Source: Deltaproteobacteria bacterium
GTDB taxonomy: Bacteria; Desulfobacterota; DSM-4660; Desulfatiglandales; HGW-15
DNA length: 7,094 nucleotides
Direction: 5' to 3'
Assembly: GCA_019308985.1 (NCBI GenBank)
Contig: JAFDHB010000198.1
Span: forward strand, 1-7,094
In this document: positions 1-4,470 of the stretch, piece by piece
Layout of the letters: the number at the start of each line of letters is the position of its first letter
How positions within the stretch are numbered: position 1 is the first letter of the stretch
Made by a program: the position numbers and the translations under genes
The notes under the pieces: model-generated
Told to the model about the DNA's origin: nothing
Databases searched by the model: none
What the model saw: the letters and a program-made list of their open reading frames with translations, nothing else

Positions 1-205
1 TGAATCCCTCAATCACCTTATCGATGAACTCAATTTTCCATCGACGTTGGCCTTTTAACAACTTCTGAAAGTGTGTCGAGCTTATTCCGGCCCTTCTACT
101 GAATTCCGCTGCTTTCACATTTTCAGGGAGCAAAGACAAAATGCGATTACCGATATCCCTATCTCGTTCACTTACCTTTTCTTTGGATTCTGGCTCTTTT
201 GTCAT
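1..205 (-). CDS. Helix-turn-helix (XRE/phage-repressor-like) protein, C-terminal part beyond window edge
   Basis: This frame is open from an ATG at 205 to the left edge and shows 68 residues with no stop. After a charged N-terminus (MTKEPESKEKVSERDRD), residues about 18-60 form a helix-turn-helix of the Cro/CI type: ILSLLPENVKAAEFSRRAG is the first part, and GISSTHFQKLLKGQRRW carries the turn and recognition helix. The gene is divergent from the Cro-like gene at 267, with palindromes between them, as expected for a lysogeny-type repressor (inference). No Shine-Dalgarno sequence is visible before the ATG. Whether a peptidase or multimerisation domain follows cannot be seen. The DNA is A/T-richer than the rest of the window, which fits acquired DNA. 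It could equally be the regulator of an integrative element rather than of a phage. Confidence 0.65.
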   Translation of the reverse strand, partial: MTKEPESKEKVSERDRDIGNRILSLLPENVKAAEFSRRAGISSTHFQKLLKGQRRWKIEFIDKVIEGF

Positions 206-209
206 TCTG

Positions 210-224
210 AATACACAACGTATT
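210..224. promoter_or_regulatory. Inverted repeat between divergent regulators, candidate operator
   Basis: The sequence reads AATAC-ACAAC-GTATT: perfect 5-base arms around a 5-base centre, just upstream of the minus-strand repressor start at 205. Its place in a divergent repressor/Cro-like intergenic region makes it a reasonable operator candidate. The arms are short, so chance cannot be excluded. Confidence 0.35.
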
Positions 225-230
225 TTTTGC

Positions 231-260
231 TTGACTTTAGAAGACAAATTGTCGTTTAAT
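231..260 (+). promoter_or_regulatory. Sigma-70-type promoter for the Cro-like gene
   Basis: TTGACT at 231-236 (5 of 6 to consensus) and TTTAAT at 255-260 (5 of 6) are separated by 18 bases. A T-run lies immediately upstream (223-228). Transcription would be expected to begin near 266-268, at the ATG at 267, so the mRNA may have no leader. An 11-base palindrome lies in the spacer, suggesting repression by a dimeric regulator (inference). Confidence 0.5.
243..253. promoter_or_regulatory. Palindrome GACAA-A-TTGTC in promoter spacer, candidate operator
   Basis: This is a perfect 11-base palindrome (5-base arms, 1-base centre) lying wholly between the -35 and -10 boxes of the promoter at 231-260. 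A repressor bound here would block RNA polymerase. The natural candidates are the divergent helix-turn-helix protein at 1-205 or the Cro-like product itself. This is inferred from position only. Confidence 0.4.
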
Positions 261-266
261 GTTTTT

Positions 267-455
267 ATGCTAATCCAAAAGCTTCACAAACTCGAAGAAC
301 ACTACAGGAGCCAGACCAAGGTCGCCAAGGAGCTGGGGATTTCCTACCGGCATTACCAGAGGATCAGGAAGGCCTGCCATGCCACCAAATCCATGGAAAT
401 GCTGATTGACTACAAGCTCCAGGAAATCGAGTTTCAAAAAGCGGCCTGCCAATAA
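267..455 (+). CDS. Small Cro-like helix-turn-helix protein (62 aa)
   Basis: The protein is 62 residues. Residues about 14-36 form a recognisable helix-turn-helix (SQTKVAKELGISYRHYQRIRK: helix, turn at LGIS, basic recognition helix). It is followed by a short helical tail rich in Glu, Lys and Gln. The frame is open further upstream, but the N-terminal extension reads as phenylalanine-rich non-coding sequence, so I place the start at ATG 267. No Shine-Dalgarno sequence precedes it, and the promoter at 231-260 would put the transcript start at about this codon. It is divergent from the repressor-like gene at 1-205 and is the first gene of the rightward series. Cro-like control of the element's own switch is the likely role (inference). 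Base composition becomes G+C-richer here than in the preceding 260 bases. Confidence 0.6.
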   Translation: MLIQKLHKLEEHYRSQTKVAKELGISYRHYQRIRKACHATKSMEMLIDYKLQEIEFQKAACQ

Positions 456-496
456 CGGCCGAGCTGCTTTCTTGTGCCCGGCGGAGAGGGAGTTCT

Positions 497-706
497 ATGC
501 CAAAAGAATCGTGCCTTCTTGTGTCGGCTGAAAAGGACCTATGTATTAAGGTCTACGGCCAGAGGATGACGAAAGATAGAACTCTGGAACCTTTTCCTGT
601 GCTCCATTTGTTTGAAATCGACAGCGAGCTTATTCAGAAACATGGCATCGTTGATCTGCTCGTCAGCGTTGAAAAAACTCCCAGAGCGGGCAAAGGTCCC
701 AGTTGA
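497..706 (+). CDS. Small hypothetical protein (69 aa)
   Basis: I do not recognise this protein. The ATG at 497 has a strong purine-rich Shine-Dalgarno region (GGAGAGGGAG at 482-491) at suitable spacing. It lies 41 bases after the Cro-like gene on the same strand, so the two may share the promoter at 231-260. The protein is mixed and soluble-looking, with alternating hydrophobic and charged stretches (PVLHLFEIDSELIQKHGIVD) and no signal peptide or membrane segment. The last nine residues after VSVEK may be an artefact: a one-base slip at the A6 run (672-677) would instead continue to a stop at 759-761. The gene end overlaps a convergent minus-strand frame at 663-881. Coding status rests mainly on the ribosome binding site and context. 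Confidence 0.42.
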   Translation: MPKESCLLVSAEKDLCIKVYGQRMTKDRTLEPFPVLHLFEIDSELIQKHGIVDLLVSVEKTPRAGKGPS

Positions 707-881
707 ACGTGTACGATCCGGCTCTGGATTCCCTGGAGACAGCATAGTTGAGTTCTTCTGAACACCCAGCCATAGATCGGACTTCCTTTTGGCCTGACGG
801 ATGCCGGTTGACCTCGATTCCGACGGTCACGTCCCAGCCGGTTTTGGGACAGAACATTTTTTGATGCTCAGTCCACCTCAT
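663..881 (-). CDS. Short cysteine-containing protein (72 aa), possible metal-binding or ribbon-type fold
   Basis: The protein has an ordered pattern rather than shadow-frame noise. A CPKTG motif at residues 11-15 is followed by alternating hydrophobics suggesting beta strands (DVTVGIEV), a HPSGQKEV turn, GCS near residue 40, and a C-terminal SYTFNWDLCPLWEF with a third cysteine. This resembles short CP...C...W..CP proteins, but I cannot name a family, and only three cysteines remain, so a four-ligand zinc site would be incomplete. A good minus-strand promoter lies directly upstream (890-918), with its expected start within a few bases of the ATG at 881, so the mRNA may be nearly leaderless. 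No Shine-Dalgarno sequence is visible. An inverted repeat covers the start. It converges on, and overlaps, the end of the small gene at 497-706. It could still be a chance frame. Confidence 0.42.
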   Translation of the reverse strand: MRWTEHQKMFCPKTGWDVTVGIEVNRHPSGQKEVRSMAGCSEELNYAVSRESRAGSYTFNWDLCPLWEFFQR

Positions 882-891
882 AAAGTGGACT
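870..891. promoter_or_regulatory. Inverted repeat AGTCCAC-N8-GTGGACT, candidate operator or 5' hairpin
   Basis: Perfect 7-base arms at 870-876 and 885-891 surround 8 bases. The repeat covers the ATG (879-881) of the minus-strand cysteine-containing gene, the predicted transcript start, and the edge of its -10 box. It ends 20 bases before the GTG start of the helix-turn-helix gene at 912. A regulator bound here would block the leftward promoter. The DNA-binding protein encoded at 912 is the obvious candidate (inference). Confidence 0.5.
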
Positions 892-918
892 TATAACACA
901 CAGTCAACAACGTGACAA
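890..918 (-). promoter_or_regulatory. Sigma-70-type promoter reading leftward
   Basis: On the minus strand, TTGTCA (918-913, 5 of 6 to TTGACA) and TATAAG (895-890, 5 of 6 to TATAAT) are separated by exactly 17 bases. Transcription would start near 883, about two bases before the ATG at 881. The -35 box overlaps the GTG start of the plus-strand gene at 912, so leftward transcription and rightward expression may compete. Confidence 0.5.
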
Positions 919-1268
919 CTGAAAAAGAACATATATTCAAGCTCTTGATAAGAGAAGGATACGGCTTCTCCGAGACCGTCGCCTTCTTTCTGAGGGACAC
1001 GGGCGTAACCATGTCCGACATCGCCCGCACCGCGGGCGTTGACAGGTCATATGTCAAAAGGGTGATCGATGGAAAACGTCGAGACTTCAAAGCTGAATTC
1101 CCTGTACACGATAAGGATACCCGACGGTACGAAGGCTATGATCGACAAGCTGTCCCCCCTCTGGAAAAAGAAGCTGAACGAAGCGCTCCGGCTGACCGTC
1201 GCCAAGGTTCTCCACGAGGCCAACTTCGACCCGAACGTATACCTGAACGACGACTGAGGGCAACGTAA
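912..1268 (+). CDS. Helix-turn-helix DNA-binding protein; frame runs on through the next gene
   Basis: The frame begins at GTG 912, the first possible start after an in-frame stop at 894, and encodes up to 118 residues. Residues about 30-55 (GVTMSDIARTAGVDRSYVKR) are a clear helix-turn-helix of the XRE/regulatory type, preceded by a helical segment (FKLLIREGYGFSETVAFFL). From about residue 57 the protein becomes arginine- and proline-rich, which looks like a shadow of the gene nested in the +1 frame at 1069-1257. So the functional part is probably only the first half, or a frame change joins it to the second frame. There is no Shine-Dalgarno sequence before the GTG. The adjacent inverted repeat at 870-891 suggests regulation of this divergent region by its own product (inference). 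The helix-turn-helix is confident; the exact gene ends are not. Confidence 0.52.
   Translation: MTTEKEHIFKLLIREGYGFSETVAFFLRDTGVTMSDIARTAGVDRSYVKRVIDGKRRDFKAEFPVHDKDTRRYEGYDRQAVPPLEKEAERSAPADRRQGSPRGQLRPERIPERRLRAT
1069..1257 (+). CDS. Small hypothetical protein (62 aa), possibly ribbon-helix-helix-like
   Basis: The ATG at 1069 has a good Shine-Dalgarno sequence (AAGGGTGA at 1058-1065) lying inside the preceding helix-turn-helix frame, which suggests coupled translation. The protein has a short beta-like stretch (LYTIRIP) followed by two helical segments (DGTKAMIDKLS and KKKLNEALRLTVAKVLHEA). This order is compatible with a ribbon-helix-helix DNA-binding fold, but I cannot confirm membership. 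It is entirely contained in the +1 frame of the gene at 912-1268. Of the two overlapping frames, this one has the more protein-like composition from 1080 onward. It lies 34 bases before the excisionase-like gene and probably belongs to the same control module. Confidence 0.55.
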   Translation: MENVETSKLNSLYTIRIPDGTKAMIDKLSPLWKKKLNEALRLTVAKVLHEANFDPNVYLNDD

Positions 1269-1291
1269 ACCTTGTTTGTGTATGGATTACC

Positions 1292-1612
1292 ATGTCAACC
1301 ACTTTCATAAGCCCGAAAGAGATAGCCTCCAGACTTAACAGGTCCCTTAAATGGGTCTATAATCATGCAGCCGATTTGGGTGGCGCCCGGATAGGCGGGT
1401 CATGGATCTTCACGGAGGAGGGCCTGAGAGATGCCATACAGGCAGGGCAGGAAATGGCGAGGAGTCGTCAAGATAGGCGGGGTCCGGGTGGAGCAGAAGC
1501 TCTTCAGGCTAAAGAGAGAGGCCGCAGCGTGGGAAAACGAAACCCGGCAGAGATACTTAGAGAGCGAGAAGAGGGCGCGAGGAGGCACGGACTTGACGAC
1601 CTTCTGTATTAA
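1292..1612 (+). CDS. Excisionase-like protein with MerR/HTH_17-type DNA-binding domain
   Basis: Residues about 5-50 match the short winged helix-turn-helix found in excisionases and related recombination factors: a leading F-ISPKEIASRLNRSLKWVYN helix-turn-helix, then the hallmark ARIGGSWIF beta wing and a closing helix (TEEGLRDAIQ). Proteins of this family bend DNA at the attachment site and steer the integrase toward excision. The placement directly before an integrase supports that role. The frame continues to 106 residues, but from about residue 55 it is arginine- and glutamate-rich and overlaps the first 182 bases of the integrase gene in another frame. The tail may be real but unconstrained. 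The strong ribosome binding site for the integrase is inside this gene, implying coupled translation. No good Shine-Dalgarno sequence precedes ATG 1292. Confidence 0.68.
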   Translation: MSTTFISPKEIASRLNRSLKWVYNHAADLGGARIGGSWIFTEEGLRDAIQAGQEMARSRQDRRGPGGAEALQAKERGRSVGKRNPAEILREREEGARRHGLDDLLY

Positions 1613-2516
1613 ATACCTGGACTATGCGCTCCAGTTCCGGCCAAAGACTTATGCGGAAAAGAGGTTCCTCACCCGGCGGCTAATCAAAGCGTGGGGCGGC
1701 GACACCCTGGTGGAAGAGATCACCTCAGAGATGCTCCTTTCTTTCCTGGCAGAGAGGGCGAAACAGGTATCGAACAATGCCTTCAACAAGGACAGGAAGA
1801 ACCTCATGGCCATGTTCAACTGGGGCAGGGAAATACTGGGCCTTGAGTCCAACCCTGCTGCCAGGATCAAGAAAAGGCCTCATGACCGGTCCCCGCAATA
1901 TGTACCTCCTACGGCGGACGTGCTGAAGGTCCTGGCCGTCGCCTCCAGGGACGAAAAAGCGTTCTTGGACTGTTTCCTCCTCACCGGCGCCAGGCGCTCG
2001 GAAATCCTCTGCTGGAACTGGATCGAGGACATCAACTTTGAACAAAGGCTGTATCGGCTCGGCACGAGGAAGACCAGGGACGGATCCATGGAGTATGAAT
2101 GGTTTACCATGAGCGATGAGCTCTACGGGTCGCTATGGTGGCTGTGGGAGCACAGGAGGGACAGGACAAGCCCCTACCTGTTCCCCCAGTATTGCTGCCC
2201 TGACGAGAAGGGGAACAACTGGATCGGGGAGCAGAGGGCCAATCGGTGGATAAAAGCCTTGTGCAAGAGGGCAGGGATTATATCCTTCGAGTTCCACGCG
2301 CTGAGGCGCTACGTGGCCTCTGTGCTTGCGGACGAGCACAAGGTCAGCGCCAAGAGGATACAGCGGATTTTGAGGCACAAGAGCCTCTCGACCACGGAGA
2401 GGTACATCAGGCTCCTGAACGAGGACCTGAAAGAGACGCTGGAACTGCTTTCTGAGAGGTCAGTACCCCAAAGCGGTACCCCAAGGAAGGACGTGAAGGA
2501 TGGAGAATCTGGATAA
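1431..2516 (+). CDS. int: Tyrosine recombinase (phage-type integrase)
   Basis: This 361-residue protein is a complete site-specific tyrosine recombinase. The N-terminus (MPYRQGRKWRGVVKIGG) is a beta-rich arm-binding start, residues about 52-145 are the core-binding SAM-like helical domain, and about 160-340 are the catalytic domain. All expected catalytic residues are visible: Arg188 in TGARRSEI, Lys214 in GTRKTRDG, His289 and Arg292 in HALRR, His316 in LRHKSLS, and the nucleophile Tyr325 in TTERYIR. The start is ATG 1431, supported by an excellent Shine-Dalgarno sequence (GGAGGAGGG at 1414-1422, spacing 8). It begins inside the excisionase-like gene and stops 16 bases before the 3' end of tRNA-Glu, its likely target. 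The tail after residue 345 (SVPQSGTPRKD) coincides with a short DNA direct repeat. Nothing suggests it is inactive. Confidence 0.93.
   Translation: MPYRQGRKWRGVVKIGGVRVEQKLFRLKREAAAWENETRQRYLESEKRARGGTDLTTFCIKYLDYALQFRPKTYAEKRFLTRRLIKAWGGDTLVEEITSEMLLSFLAERAKQVSNNAFNKDRKNLMAMFNWGREILGLESNPAARIKKRPHDRSPQYVPPTADVLKVLAVASRDEKAFLDCFLLTGARRSEILCWNWIEDINFEQRLYRLGTRKTRDGSMEYEWFTMSDELYGSLWWLWEHRRDRTSPYLFPQYCCPDEKGNNWIGEQRANRWIKALCKRAGIISFEFHALRRYVASVLADEHKVSAKRIQRILRHKSLSTTERYIRLLNEDLKETLELLSERSVPQSGTPRKDVKDGESG
2463..2484 (+). repeat. Two direct copies of GTACCCCAA, period 13, candidate integrase arm sites
   Basis: GTACCCCAA occurs at 2463-2471 and again at 2476-2484, separated by four bases, inside the last codons of the integrase gene and about 50-70 bases from the tRNA-Glu 3' end. 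Short direct repeats near an attachment core are typical of arm-type integrase binding sites. That role is inferred from position only. Confidence 0.4.
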
Positions 2517-2532
2517 CATGCTGATATTACGG

Positions 2533-2555
2533 TGGTGGTCCCAACGGGACTCGAA
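2533..2555. other. Inferred attachment-site core region (T-loop to CCA end of tRNA-Glu)
   Basis: The integrase gene ends at 2516 and points at this tRNA 3' end. Many tyrosine integrases recombine within the segment from the T-loop to the acceptor end, leaving the tRNA intact. I cannot see the second copy that would define the exact core, so the extent given is the usual target zone, not an observed duplication. Confidence 0.4.
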
Positions 2556-2608
2556 CCCGTGTCTCCGGCGTGAGAGGCCGATATCCTAGACCGCTAGACG
2601 ATGGGACC
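2533..2608 (-). tRNA. tRNA-Glu (anticodon CTC)
   Basis: The gene is 76 bases including an encoded CCA. The acceptor stem is GGTCCCA paired with TGGGACC, with discriminator A. The T-arm ACGGG-TTCGAGT-CCCGT is perfect, and the anticodon loop CTCTCAC presents CTC (plus-strand bases 2572-2574) on a 5-pair stem with one G-U. The anticodon and sequence identify glutamate. It follows tRNA-Gln with a single base between the mature ends, so both must be cut from one precursor. The integrase gene stops 16 bases beyond its 3' end, so the DNA downstream of this tRNA is probably foreign, and any native terminator may have been displaced by the insertion. Confidence 0.95.
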
Positions 2609-2609
2609 C

Positions 2610-2683
2610 TGGCTGGGGGACCAGGATTCGAACCTGGGTTAACGGGGCCAGAACCCGTCGTCCTACCGCTGAACGATCCCCCA
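2610..2683 (-). tRNA. tRNA-Gln (anticodon CTG)
   Basis: The gene is 74 bases including the encoded CCA at 2610-2612. The acceptor TGGGGGA pairs with TCCCCCA, with discriminator G. The leading U of the acceptor is typical of glutamine tRNA. The anticodon loop TTCTGGC presents CTG, and the T-arm CCAGG-TTCGAAT-CCTGG is perfect. It is the first gene of a two-tRNA unit with tRNA-Glu, transcribed from the promoter at 2695-2723, whose expected start is about five bases before the mature 5' end. Confidence 0.95.
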
Positions 2684-2694
2684 GCAATCCAACC

Positions 2695-2723
2695 AATATG
2701 TCGAAATAGCTCAGAAAAGTCAA
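2695..2723 (-). promoter_or_regulatory. Promoter of the tRNA-Gln/tRNA-Glu unit
   Basis: On the minus strand, TTGACT (2723-2718, 5 of 6) and CATATT (2700-2695, 4 of 6) are separated by exactly 17 bases, with a T-run upstream of the -35 box. The predicted start near 2688 is a few bases ahead of the tRNA-Gln 5' end, as expected for a stable-RNA promoter. Confidence 0.62.
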
Positions 2724-2764
2724 GCAAAAAACCTCAGCTACAACAGCCAGAAATACTGAATTTG

Positions 2765-2823
2765 GCCACAGACCCACACGGAAGTCAACAGAAAGACAAC
2801 TCCTGTCTGTGTGGGTCTGTGGC
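2765..2823. repeat. Long perfect inverted repeat (15-base arms) between yejF and the tRNA promoter
   Basis: The arms are GCCACAGACCCACAC at 2765-2779 and GTGTGGGTCTGTGGC at 2809-2823, perfectly complementary around a 29-base loop. The loop can form a smaller internal pair (AGACA 2794-2798 with TGTCT 2804-2808). It begins 12 bases after the yejF stop, so it could end or stabilise the yej mRNA. No T-run follows it on either strand, so it is not a standard intrinsic terminator. A dispersed palindromic repeat is the alternative. Confidence 0.6.
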
Positions 2824-2835
2824 TATTGCTAGATT

Positions 2836-4461
2836 TCATGCCGCCCTCATCTCAAAGGCGGCGGCAAGGAGTTCCCGCGTGTAGGCGGCCTTGGGGCTTT
2901 CGAATATCTCATCTGCCGCACCCTGCTCAACCACCTTGCCCTCCCGTATTACGATGATATCGTGGGCCATGGCCCTCACCACCCTGAGATCGTGGCTTAT
3001 GAAGATGTAGGAGAGGTTATGCCTCTTCTGTAGATCCCTGAGGAGCTCGATGATCTGGTATTGAACAGAGACGTCCAGGGCAGAGGTGGGCTCGTCAAGG
3101 ATGATCAACTTGGGCTTCAGGACCAGTGCCCGTGCTATGGCGATGCGCTGGCGCTGGCCGCCGCTGAACTCGTGGGGATAACGATCCTGCATCCCCGGCT
3201 CGAGCCCCACTTCTTCCAGGGCCTGCCCTATCAGCACGCGCCGCTCCTCAGGAGAACCACCGATCCCGTGGACCTTCAGCCCCTCGCCTATGATCTGACC
3301 CACCGAGAGCCTGGGGCTGAGGGAACCGAAGGGGTCCTGGAACACCATCTGCATCTCCTGTCTCAGGGGACGGATCGCCTTGGACTTGAGCCCCTGGATA
3401 TCACGACCCTTGAACTTGATGACCCCGTCGCTCCGCTCAAGGCGAATCAGGGCCCTGGCAAGGGTAGACTTTCCTGCCCCGCTCTCACCCACCACACCCA
3501 GGGTCTGCCCCTGCCTCACCCTGAGGGTGATCCCGTCCACGGCCCTGACATGGCCCACGGTCCGCCTGATTATCCCCCTTTTTATGGGAAACCATACCTT
3601 CAGATTTCGCGACTCGATGACCGTATCGCCCCCCGGCGGCGGGGGAGAGGGCCGGCCCCTGGGTCTTGATTCCAGCAGTTTCTTGGTATAGGGGTGGGCC
3701 GGGTGTTCGAAGATGTCCTCCACCTCACCATGCTCTACGATTTTCCCCCGGTGCATCACGTACACCCTCTGGACGGTCCTGCGTACAATGTCCAGGTCAT
3801 GGGTTATGAGCAGGAGGGCCATGCCCAGCTTCTTGTTGAGGTCCTTCAACAGTTCGAGTATTTGGGCCTGGATGGTCACATCGAGGGCCGTGGTAGGTTC
3901 GTCGGCAATGAGCAGGTCGGGCTCGTTGGCAAGGGCCATGGCGATCATGACCCTCTGTTGCTGACCACCCGAGAATTCATGGGGCAGGGCGCTCAAGCGA
4001 TCCACGGCCTCGGGCAGGCCCACCATGTGCAGGAGCTCTATGACCCTTTCCCTGGCCTCTTTTCTGGTGAGGTGCTTGTGGACAAAGAGGACCTCGCTGA
4101 TCTGCTTCTCGATGCTGTGGAGTGGATTAAGGGAACTAAGGGGCTCCTGGAAGATCATGGCGATGTGGTTGCCCCTTATCCCCCGGAGCAATGCCGGGGG
4201 GGCGCAGAGGAGTTCTTCTTCCTTCCCATCCCTATGACGGTAGATGATCCTCCCACCGGGATGACGGGCCAAGGGGTAGGGCAGGAGTTGAAGGATCGAG
4301 AGGGCGGTCACTGATTTGCCGCTACCGCTCTCACCTACAAGTCCCACTATCTGTCCCCTGTAAATATCCAGGGAGGCATCCCGAACGGCCTTGACTTCAC
4401 CCGGGCCGGTACCGAAGGATACCGAGAGCTCTCTTATTTCCAGCAGAGGCTTATCTCCCAT
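2836..4461 (-). CDS. yejF: Peptide ABC transporter, fused double ATP-binding protein YejF
   Basis: This cytoplasmic ATPase powers the YejABEF importer for oligopeptides. In enterobacteria the same system takes up microcin C. Two complete nucleotide-binding domains are fused in 541 residues. The first has Walker A GESGSGKS at 43-50, Q-loop FQEP near 104-107, signature FSGGQQ at 163, Walker B LLIADEP (D187, E188) and switch His221. The second has Walker A GESGAGKS at 325-332, Q-loop FQDP, signature FSGGQRQ at 432, Walker B LIILDEP (D456, E457) and switch His490. A proline-rich linker ([11 protein letters not shown]) joins them. E. coli YejF is about 529 residues, so the length is normal. ATG 4461 is chosen. 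TTG 4467, three bases after the yejE stop, has the better-spaced AAAGG and would add two residues. It is the last gene of the operon. Both sites look catalytically intact. Confidence 0.93.
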   Translation of the reverse strand: MGDKPLLEIRELSVSFGTGPGEVKAVRDASLDIYRGQIVGLVGESGSGKSVTALSILQLLPYPLARHPGGRIIYRHRDGKEEELLCAPPALLRGIRGNHIAMIFQEPLSSLNPLHSIEKQISEVLFVHKHLTRKEARERVIELLHMVGLPEAVDRLSALPHEFSGGQQQRVMIAMALANEPDLLIADEPTTALDVTIQAQILELLKDLNKKLGMALLLITHDLDIVRRTVQRVYVMHRGKIVEHGEVEDIFEHPAHPYTKKLLESRPRGRPSPPPPGGDTVIESRNLKVWFPIKRGIIRRTVGHVRAVDGITLRVRQGQTLGVVGESGAGKSTLARALIRLERSDGVIKFKGRDIQGLKSKAIRPLRQEMQMVFQDPFGSLSPRLSVGQIIGEGLKVHGIGGSPEERRVLIGQALEEVGLEPGMQDRYPHEFSGGQRQRIAIARALVLKPKLIILDEPTSALDVSVQYQIIELLRDLQKRHNLSYIFISHDLRVVRAMAHDIIVIREGKVVEQGAADEIFESPKAAYTRELLAAAFEMRAA

Positions 4462-4470
4462 GGTCAAGTA

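Larger units (their letters stand above)
1..2532. mobile_element. Integrase end of a tRNA-Glu-inserted mobile element (prophage, satellite or genomic island)
   Basis: Seen: a complete tyrosine recombinase with an excisionase-like gene directly before it, several helix-turn-helix genes in short, overlapping, phage-like order, and an integrase stop codon only 16 bases from the CCA end of a tRNA-Glu gene. Established: tyrosine integrases commonly insert their element into the 3' half of a tRNA gene and sit beside the junction. Inferred: the element runs leftward past base 1, and its right boundary is at or inside the tRNA 3' end. I found no second copy of the tRNA 3' end between 1 and 2520, so the other attachment site must lie outside the window. 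No structural phage genes, transfer genes or cargo genes are visible, so the kind of element cannot be decided. Confidence 0.75.

Noticed and set aside
71..259. Plus-strand frame of 62 codons opposite the left-edge repressor
   Set aside because: The minus strand encodes a clear helix-turn-helix over the same bases; the plus-strand product is phenylalanine-rich and unordered.
1282..1293. Small inverted repeat ATGG-ATTA-CCAT at the excisionase-like gene start
   Set aside because: Four-base arms are too short to separate from chance, and there is no promoter next to it.
1..2532. CRISPR array, toxin-antitoxin pair or defence system in the element
   Set aside because: There are no spaced repeats and no recognisable toxin or nuclease. 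The 62-residue protein at 1069 might be ribbon-helix-helix-like, but no toxin partner is visible.
2765..2823. Hairpin as an intrinsic terminator of the yej operon
   Set aside because: No T-run follows on either strand, so it is kept as an inverted repeat rather than called a terminator.
3061..4314. Two long plus-strand open frames (3061-3669 and 3694-4314, about 200 residues each) antisense to yejF
   Set aside because: They lie wholly opposite conserved ATPase domains, carry His/Gly/Leu-rich shadow composition, have no recognisable domain, and are explained by the strong G+C third positions of yejF.
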